Positions 55,764 to 64,000 of a stretch of DNA of 64,000 nucleotides are shown in pieces (the first letter of the stretch is position 1; every line of letters begins with the position of its first letter). Both the position numbers and the translations under genes were made by a program. The stretch is from positions 992,001 to 1,056,000 of the forward strand of contig NW_027473316.1 of NCBI RefSeq assembly GCF_050947335.1. Reading direction: 5' to 3'. The notes below the pieces were generated by a model, which ran no database searches, had not been told where the DNA came from, and saw nothing but the letters and a program-made list of their open reading frames with translations. Source of the DNA: Megachile rotundata (lineage: Eukaryota; Arthropoda; Insecta; Hymenoptera; Megachilidae).

Positions 55764-55992
55764 TGTGATTGTATGATTGTGATTGTATGATTGTGATTGT
55801 ATGATTGTGATTGTATGATTGTGATTGTATGATTGTGATTGTATGATTGTGATTGTATGATTGTGATTGTATGATTGTGATTGTATGATTGTGATTGTAT
55901 GATTGTGATTGTATGATTGTGATTGTATGATTGTGATTGTATGATTGTGATTGTATGATTGTGATTGTATGATTGTGATTGTATGATTGTGA
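55764..55992. repeat. Pure consensus run, about 16 units
   Basis: From just after a GTGAGATTG unit to the C of GATCGTATG at 55993, every base follows the 14-bp consensus. It is the longest variant-free run I found. Confidence 0.88.
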
Positions 55993-56133
55993 TCGTATGA
56001 TTGTGATCGTATGATTGTGATTGTATGATTGTGATTGTATGATAGTAACTGTATGATTGTGATTGTATGATTGTGATTGTATGATTGTGATTGTATGATT
56101 GTGATTGTATGATTGTGATTCTTTGATTGCGAC

Positions 56134-56345
56134 TGTATGATTGTGATTGTATGATTGTGATTGTATGATTGTGATTGTATGATTGTGATTGTATGATTGT
56201 GATTGTATGATTGTGATTGTATGATTGTGATTGTATGATTGTGATTGTATGATTGTGATTGTATGATTGTGATTGTATGATTGTGATTGTATGATTGTGA
56301 TTGTATGATTGTGATTGTATGATTGTGATTGTATGATTGTGATTG
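56134..56345. repeat. Pure consensus run, about 15 units
   Basis: Between the GCGACTG unit ending at 56133 and the GATTGCATG variant (C at 56346), every base matches the consensus. Confidence 0.86.
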
Positions 56346-57899
56346 CATGATTGTGATTGTATGATTGTGATTGTATGATTGTGATTGTATGATTGTGATT
56401 GTATGATTGTGATTGTATGATTGTGATTGTGTGATAGTGATTGTATGATTGTTTCTGTATGATTGTGATTGTATGATTGCGATTGTATGATTATGATTGT
56501 TTGATTGTGATTGTGTGATAGTGATTGTATGATTGTTTCTGTATGATTGTGATTGTATGATTGCGATTGTATGATTATGATTGTTTGATTGTGATTGTAT
56601 GATTGTGATTGTGTGATTGTGATTGTGAGATTGTGATTGTATGATCGTGATTGTGAGATTGTGATTGTGAGATTGTGATTGTATGATTGTGATTGAATGA
56701 TTGGGATTGTATGATAGTAATTGTATGATTGTGATTGTATGATTGCGATTGTATGATTGTGATTGTATGATTGTGATTGTATGATTGTGATCGTATGATT
56801 GTGATTCTTTGATTGCGATTGTATGATTGCGATTGTATGATTGTGATTGTACGATTGTGATTGTATGATTGTGGTTGTATGATTGTGATTGTATGATTGT
56901 GATTCTTTCATTGCGATTGTATGATTGTGATTTTATGATTGTGATTGTATGATTGTGATTGTATGATTGTGATCGTATGATTGTGGTTGTATAATTAAGC
57001 TTGTATGATTGTTTCTGTATGGTTGTGATTGTATGATTGCGATTGTATGATTGTGATTGTATGATTGTGATTGTGTGATTGTGATTGTATGATTGAGATT
57101 GCATGATTGTGATTGTATGATTGTGATTGTATGATTGCGATTGTATGATTGTGATCGTATGATTGTGATTCTTTGTTTGCGATTGTATGATTGTGATTGT
57201 ATGATTGTGATTGTATGATTATGGTTGTATGATTGTGATTGTATGATTGTGATTCTTTCATTGCGATTGTATGATTGTGATTGTATGATTGTGATTGTAT
57301 GATTGTGATTGTATGATTGTGATTGTATGATTGTGATTGTATGATTGTGATTGTATGATTGTGATTGTATGATTGTGATCGTATGATTGTGGTTGTATAA
57401 TTAAGGTTGTATGATTGTTTCTGTATGATTGTGATTGTATGATTGCGATTGTATGATTGCGATTGTATGATTGTGATTGTATGATTGTGATTGTATGATT
57501 GTGATTGCCTGATTGTGATTGTATGATTGTGATTGTATGATTGTGATTGTATGATTGTGATTGTATGATTGTGATTGTATGATTGTGATTGTATGATTGT
57601 GATCGTATGATTGTTGTTGTATAATTAAGGTTGTATGATTGTTTCTGTATGATTGTGATTGTATGATTGCGATTGTATGATTGTGATTGTATGATTGTGA
57701 TTGTATGATTGTGATTGTATGATTGTGATTGCCTGATTGTGATTGTATGATTGTGATCGTATGATTGTGGTTGTATAATTAAGGTTGTATGATTGTTTCT
57801 GTATGATTGTGATTGTATGATTGCGATTGTATGATTATGATTGTATAATTGTGATTGTATGATTGTGATTGTGTGATTGTGATTGTGTGATTGTGATTG

Positions 57900-57910
57900 T
57901 GAGATTTGAT
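57900..57910. other. -1 register shift in the 14-bp grid
   Basis: The sequence reads GTGAGATTTGATTG where the module elsewhere reads GTGAGATTGTGATTG followed by GATTTTGATTG. It fits a 15-bp deletion between the two, or a 1-bp loss. Either way it cancels the +1 shift at 39151. Markers after this point (58461, 61079 and 63459) are again at exact multiples of 14 from marker 375. Confidence 0.9.
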
Positions 57911-59299
57911 TGTATGATCGTGATTGTATGATCGTGATTGTGAGATTGTGATTGTATGATTGTGATTGAATGATTGTGATTGTATGATTGTGATTGTATG
58001 ATTGTGATTGCCTGATTGTGATTGTATGATTGTGATTGTATGACTGTGATTGAATGATTGTGATTCTTTGATTGCGATTGCATGATTGTGATTGTATGAT
58101 TGTGATTGTATGATTGTGATTGTATGATTGTGATTGCATGATTGTAATTGTACGATTGTGATTGTATGATTGTGATTGTATGATTGTGATTGTATGATTG
58201 TGATTGTATGATAGTGATTGTATGATTGTTTCTGTATGATTGTGATTGTATGATTGCGATTGTATGATTATGATTGTATGATTGTGATTGTATGATTGTG
58301 ATTGTGTGATTGCGATTGTGTGATTGTGATTGTATGATTGTGATTGTATGATAGTAATTGTATGATTGTGATAGTATGATTGCGATTGTATGATTGTGAT
58401 TGTATGATTGTGATTGTATGATTGTGATTGTATGATTGTAATCGTATGATTGTGATTCTTTCATTGCGATTGTATGATTGTGATTGTATGATTGTGATTG
58501 TATGATTGTGATTGTATGATTGTGATTGTATGATTGTGATTGTATGATTGTGATTGTATGATTGTGATTGTATGATTGTGATTGTATGATTGTGATTGTA
58601 TGATTGTGATTGTGTGATTGTGATTGTATGATTGTGATTGTATGATTATGATTGTATGATTGTGATTGCATGATAGTGATTGTATGATTGTGATTGTATG
58701 ATTGTGATTGTATGATTGTGACTGTATGATTGCGATTGTGTGATTGTGATTGTATGATAGTGATTGTATGATAGTGATTGTATGATAGTGATTGTATGAT
58801 TGTGATTGTATGATTGCGATTGTATGATTATGATTGAATGATTGTGATTGTATGACTGTGATTGTGTGATTGTGATTGTGAGATTGTGATTGTATGATTT
58901 TGATTGTATGATGGTGATTGTATGATCGTGATTGTGAGATTGTGATTGTATGATTGTGATTGTATGATTGTGATTGTATGAGTGTGATTGTATGATTGTG
59001 ATTGTATGATTGTGATTGTATGATTGTGATTGTGTGATAGTAATTGTATGATTGTGATTGTATGATTGTGATTGTATGATTGTGATTGTATGATTGTGAT
59101 TGTATGATTGTGATCGTATGATTGTGATGGTATGACTGTGATTGTATGATTGTGATTGTATAATTGTGATTGTATGATTGTGATTGTATGGTTGTGATTG
59201 TATGATTGTGATTGAATGATTGTGATTGTATGATTGTGATTGTATGGTAGTAATTTTATGATTGTGATTGTATGATTGTGATTGTATGATTGCGATTGT

Positions 59300-62200
59300 A
59301 TGATTGTGATTGTATGATTGTGATTGTATGATTGTGATTGTATGATTGTGATTGTATGATAGTAATTGTATGACTGTGATTGTATGATTGTGATTGTATG
59401 ATTGTGATTGTATGATTGTGATTGAATGATTGTGATCGTATGATTGTGATGGTATGACTGTGATTGTATGATTGTGATTGTATAATTGTGATTGTATGAT
59501 TGTGATTGTATGATTGTGATTGTATGATTGTGATTGTATGATTGTGATTGTATGATTGTGATTGTATGGTAGTAATTTTATGATTGTGATTGTATGATTG
59601 TGATTGTATGATTGTGATTGTATGATTGTGATTGTATGATTGTGATTGTATGATTGTGACTGTATGATTGTGATTGTATGATTGTGATTGTATGATTGTG
59701 AATGTATGATTGTGATTGTATGATTGTGATTGTATGATTGTGATTGTATGATTGTGATTGTATGTTTGTGATTGTATGATTGGGATCGTATGATTGTGAT
59801 TGTAAGATTGTGATTGTGTGATTGCGATTGTATGATTGTGACTGTATGATTGTGATTGTATGATTGTGATTGTATGATTGTAGTTGTATAATTAAGGTTG
59901 TATGATTGTTTCTGTATGATTGTGATTGTATGATTGCGATTGTATGATTGTGATTGTATGATTGTGATTGTGTGATTGTGATTGTATGATTGTGATTGCA
60001 TGATTGTGATTGTATGATTGTGATTGTATGATTGTGATTGTATGATTGTGATTGTATGATTGTGATTGTATGATTGTGATTGTATGATTGTGATCGTATG
60101 ATTGTGGTTGTATAATTAAGGTTGTATGATTGTTTCTGTATGATTGTGATTGTATGATTGCGATTGTATGATTGTGATTGTATGATTGTGATTGTATGAT
60201 TGTGATCGCATGATTGTGATTCTTTGATTGCGATTGTATGATTGTGATTGTATGATTGTGATTGTATGATCGTGATTGTGAGATTGTGATTGTGAGATTG
60301 TGATTGTATGATTGTGATTGAATGATTGTGATTGTATGATAGTAATTGTATGATTGTGATTGTATGATTGCGATTGTATGATTGTGATTGTATGATTGCG
60401 ACTCGATGATTGTGATCGTATGATTGTGATTCTTTGATTGCGATTGTATGATTGTGATTGTATGATTGTGATTGTATGATTGTGATTGTATGATTGGGAT
60501 CGTATGATTGTGATTGTAAGATTGTGATTGTGTGATTGCGATTGTATGATTGTGACTGTATGACTGTGATTGTATGACTGTGATCGTATGATTGTGATTG
60601 TATGATTGTGATTGTATGATTGTGATCGTATGATTGTGGTTGTATGATTCAGGTTGTATGATTATTTCTGTGTGATTGTGATTGTATGATTGCGATTGTA
60701 TGATTGTGATTGTATGATTGTGATCGTATGATTGTGATTCTTTGATTGCGATTGTATGATTGCGATTGTATGATCGTGATTGTATGATCGTGATTGTATA
60801 ATCGTGATTGTATGATCGTGATTGTATGATCGTGATTGTATGATAGTAATTGTATAATTGTGATTGTATGATTGCGATTGTATGATTATGATTTTATGAT
60901 TGCGATTGAATGATTGTGATCGTATGATTGTGATTCTTTGGTTGCGATTGTATGATTGTGATTGTATGATTGTGATTGTATGATTGTGATTGTATGATTG
61001 TGATTGTATGATTGTGATTGTATGATTGTGATTGTATGATTGTGGTTGTATGATTGTGATTGTATGATTGTGATTCTTTCATTGCGATTGTATGATTGTG
61101 ATTGTATGATTGTGATTGTATGATTGTGATTGTATGATTGTGATTGTATGATTGCGATTGTATGATTGTGATTGTATGATTGTGATTGTATGATAGTGAT
61201 TGTATGATAGTGATTGTATGATTGTGATTGTATGATTGTGATTGTATGATTGCGATTGTATGATTATGATTGAATGATTGCGATTGTATGACTGTGATTG
61301 TGTGATTGTGATTGTGAGATTGTGATTGTATGATTTTGATTGTATGATGGTGAATGTATGATCGTGATTGTGAGATTGTGATTGTATGATTGTGATAGTA
61401 TGATTGTGATTGTATGATTGTGAATGTATGATTGTGATTGTATGATTGTGATTGTATGATTGTGATTGTATGATTGTGATTGTATGATTGTGATTGTATG
61501 ATTGTGACTGTATGATTGTGATTGTATGATTGTGATTGTATGATTGTGAATGTATGATTGTGATTGTATGATTGTGATTGTATGATTGTGATTGTATGAT
61601 TGTGATTGTATGATTGTGATTGTATGATTGGGATCGTATGATTGTGATTGTAAGATTGTGATTGTGTGATTGCGATTGTATGATTGTGACTGTATGATTG
61701 TGATTGTATGATTGTGATTGTATGATTGTGATTGTATGATTGTGATTCTTTGATTGCGATTGTATGATTGTGATTGTATGATTGTGATTGTATGATTGTG
61801 ATTGTATGATTGTGATTGTATGATTGTGATTGTATGACTGTGATTGTATGATTGTGATTGTATGATTGTGATTGTATGATTGTGATTGTATGATTGTGAT
61901 TGTATGATTGTGATTGCATGATTGTGATTGCATGATTGTGATTGTATGATTGTGATTGTATGATTGTGATTGTATGATTGTGATTGTGTGATAGTGATTG
62001 TATGATTGTTTCTGTATGATTGTGATTGTATGATTGCGATTGTATGATTATGATTGTTTGATTGTGATCGTATGATTGTGGTTGTATAATTAAGGTTGTA
62101 TGATTGTTTCTGTATGATTGTGATTGTATGATTGCGATTGTATGATTGTGATTGTATGATTGTGATTGTGTGATTGTGATTGTATGATTGTGATTGCATG

Positions 62201-64000
62201 ATTGTGATTGTATGATTGTGATTGTATGATTGTGATTGTATGATTGTGATTGTATGATTGTGATTGTATGATTGTGATTGTATGATTGTGATCGTATGAT
62301 TGTGGTTGTATAATTAAGGTTGTATGATTGTTTCTGCATGATTGTGATTGTATGATTGCGATTGTATGATTGTGATTGTATGATTGTGGTTGTATGATTG
62401 TGATCGCATGATTGTGATTCTTTGATTGCGATTGTATGATTGTGATTGTATGATTGTGATTGTATGATCGTGATTGTGAGATTGTGATTGTGAGATTGTG
62501 ATTGTATGATTGTGATTGAATGATTGTGATTGTATGATAGTAATTGTATGATTGTGATTGTATGATTGCGATTGTATGATTGTGATTGTATGATTGCGAC
62601 TGTATGATTGTGATCGTATGATTGTGATTCTTTGATTGCGATTGTATGATTGTGATTGTATGATTGTGATTGTATGATTGTGATTGTATGATTGGGATCG
62701 TATGATTGTGATTGTAAGATTGTGATTGTGTGATTGCGATTGTATGATTGTGACTGTATGACTGTGATTGTATGATTGTGATTGTATGATTGTGATTGTA
62801 TGATTGTGATTCTTTGATTGCGATTGTATGATTGCGATTGTATGATTGTGATTGTATGATTGTGATTGCATGATTGTGATTGTATGATTGTGATTGTATG
62901 ATTGTGATTGTATGATTGTGATTGTATGATTGTGATTGTAAGATTGTGATTGTATGATTGTGATTGTATGATTGTGATTGCATGATTGTGATTGTATGAT
63001 TGTGATTGTATGATTGTGATTGTATGATTGTGATTGTATGATTGTGATTGTATGATTGTGATTGTGTGATAGTGATTGTATGATTGTTTCTGTATGATTG
63101 TGATTGTATGATTGCGATTGTATGATTATGATTGTTTGATTGTGATTGTATGATTGTGATTGTGTGATTGTGATTGTGAGATTGTGATTGTATGATCGTG
63201 ATTGTGAGATTGTGATTGTGAGATTGTGATTGTATGATTGGGATTGAATGATTGTGATTGTATGATAGTAATTGTATGATTGTGATTGTATGATTGCGAT
63301 TGTATGATTGTGATTGTATGATTGTGATTGTATGATTGTGATCGTATGATTGTGATTCTTTGATTGCGATTGTATGATTGCGATTGTATGATTGTGATTG
63401 TATGATTGTGATTGTATGATTGTGGTTGTATGATTGTGATTGTATGATTGTGATTCTTTCATTGCGATTGTATGATTGTGATTGTATGATTGTGATTGTA
63501 TGATTGTGATTGTATGTTTGTGATTGTATGATTGGGATCGTATGATTGTGATTGTAAGATTGTAATTGTGTGATTGCGATTGTATGATTGTGACTGTATG
63601 ATTGTGATTGTATGATTGTGATTGTATGATTGTAGTTGTATAATTAAGGTTGTATGATTGTTTCTGTATGATTGTGATTGTATGATTGCGATTGTATGAT
63701 TGTGATTGTATGATTGTGATTGTGTGATTGTGATTGTATGATTGTGATTGCATGATTGTGATTGTATGATTGTGATTGTATGATTGTGATTGTATGATTG
63801 TGATTGTATGATTGTGATTGTATGATTGTGATTGTATGATTGTGATCGTATGATTGTGGTTGTATAATTAAGGTTGTATGATTGTTTCTGTATGATTGTG
63901 ATTGTATGATTGCGATTGTATGATTGTGATTGTATGATTGTGATTGTATGATTGTGATCGCATGATTGTGATTCTTTGATTGCGATTGTATGATTGTGAT
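59300..64000. repeat. Distant copy of 46043-50785
   Basis: Markers match the earlier block at +13,257, then +13,243, then +13,215 bp, so two small whole-unit losses separate them. They include GTAGTT (A at 46625/59882 and 50419/63634), GCGACTCGATG (47141 and 60398), TATAATCG (47546 and 60803) and TTTCATTG (47836 and 61079). Minus-strand translations of 49099-50538 and 62314-63753 are nearly identical over 479 residues. Similarity ends near 63915, where this copy has GATCGCATG and the earlier one goes to GACTCGATG. The array continues past the window end. Confidence 0.9.

Larger units (their letters stand above)
52445..56911 (-). other. Longest repeat-generated open frame, not called a gene
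   Basis: This 1,488-codon minus-strand frame begins at an ATG made by a TTTCATTG variant and ends at a TAA made by AATTAAGG. The translation is only the 14-residue repeat HTITIIQSQSYNHN with point variants. Two other minus-strand frames are open over much of the same DNA and give the same peptide. There is no signal peptide, no non-repetitive domain and no recognisable promoter, and the frame crosses a repeat boundary at 53650. It is what a stop-free 14-bp unit must produce, so I treat it as a by-product. Confidence 0.9.
53651..59299. repeat. Homogeneous domain with short GATTGCCTG repeats
   Basis: This domain has fewer variants per kilobase than its neighbours and contains the longest pure-consensus runs. 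AATTAAGG lies at 53731, 53941, 54305, 54571 and 54851, giving local repeats of 210, 364, 266 and 280 bp. The unit GATTGCCTG occurs only here, with its first extra C at 54414, 54680, 57508, 57732 and 58011, at local spacings of 266, 224 and 279 bp (280 minus the one-base shift). A GATAGTG...TTTCTG...TTTGATTG module near 56428-56590 is duplicated in tandem. Confidence 0.82.
1..64000. repeat. 14-bp satellite array filling the window
   Basis: The sequence is an unbroken tandem array of the 14-mer ATTGTGATTGTATG and single- or double-base variants of it. The unit splits into two related half-units, GATTGTAT (8 bp) and GATTGT (6 bp), so it probably arose from a GATTGT hexamer pair in which one copy gained AT. 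The consensus has 7 T, 4 G, 3 A and no C, giving strong strand asymmetry. Common variants are TGCGATTG, GATCGTATG, GTGAGATTG, GATAGTAATTG, TTCTTTGATTG, GATTGGGATCG and AATTAAGG. No interruption by other sequence was found at any point. The array starts before base 1 and continues past base 64000. I do not recognise it as a named satellite family. Confidence 0.99.

Noticed and set aside
52445..56911. Long minus-strand open frames here and throughout the window as protein genes
   Set aside because: They translate only the 14-residue satellite repeat, exist in several overlapping frames at once, start and stop only at recurring satellite variants, and end at HOR junctions. No non-repetitive domain or expression signal is visible.
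1..64000. Telomere repeat or G-quadruplex tract
   Set aside because: The unit has no runs of three or more G except the occasional GATTGGGATCG, and it does not match known telomere repeat patterns.
1..64000. Centromere assignment through a CENP-B box
   Set aside because: No sequence resembling the CENP-B box was seen. A centromeric role is possible but nothing in the sequence shows it.

Overview
The whole 64,000-base window is one satellite DNA array. I see no unique sequence, gene, RNA gene, transposon or CRISPR array in it, and the array runs off both ends. The basic unit is 14 bp. In the given strand its consensus is ATTGTGATTGTATG, which can also be read as GATTGTAT+GATTGT, two related half-units of 8 and 6 bp. 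About 4,570 units fit in the window. The consensus contains no C, so almost every C marks a variant unit. Variant units are what reveal the larger structure. A non-coding tandem array of this size, with nested higher-order repeats (HORs), points to a eukaryotic chromosome (heterochromatin, pericentromere, subtelomere or a large satellite block). I do not recognise the satellite and cannot name the organism.

Layout. 1-5858: two copies of a 3,066-bp HOR (219 units), identical wherever I compared them. 5859-9201: a junction zone with an inserted module and a 672-bp tandem duplication. 9202-20999: a family of HORs of about 2.8-3.5 kb marked by the variant GATCTTATG. 21000-38270: two copies of an approximately 8.57-kb super-HOR, each made of two half-copies of about 4.28 kb. 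38462-40095: a second copy of 16440-18030, displaced by 22,022 bp. 40096-42580: mixed modules. 42581-46624: a 2,058-bp HOR dimer. 46625-53650: a tandem pair of a HOR of about 3.6 kb. 53651-59299: a more homogeneous domain with long runs of pure consensus. 59300-64000: a distant copy of 46043-50785, displaced by 13,215-13,257 bp.

The array stays on the 14-bp grid with great precision. Variant positions checked across the window fall in one phase, apart from a +1 shift at 39151 and a compensating -1 shift near 57905. Other length differences between copies are whole multiples of 14 bp, as expected from homologous unequal exchange.

Long open frames cover most of the minus strand, but they follow from the unit. 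Its reverse complement has no stop codon, and because 14 is not divisible by 3, three units (42 bp) give the same 14-residue peptide (HTITIIQSQSYNHN) in all three frames. The plus strand carries TGA in every unit and is closed. Starts and stops on the minus strand exist only where rare variants create them. I therefore call no coding genes.
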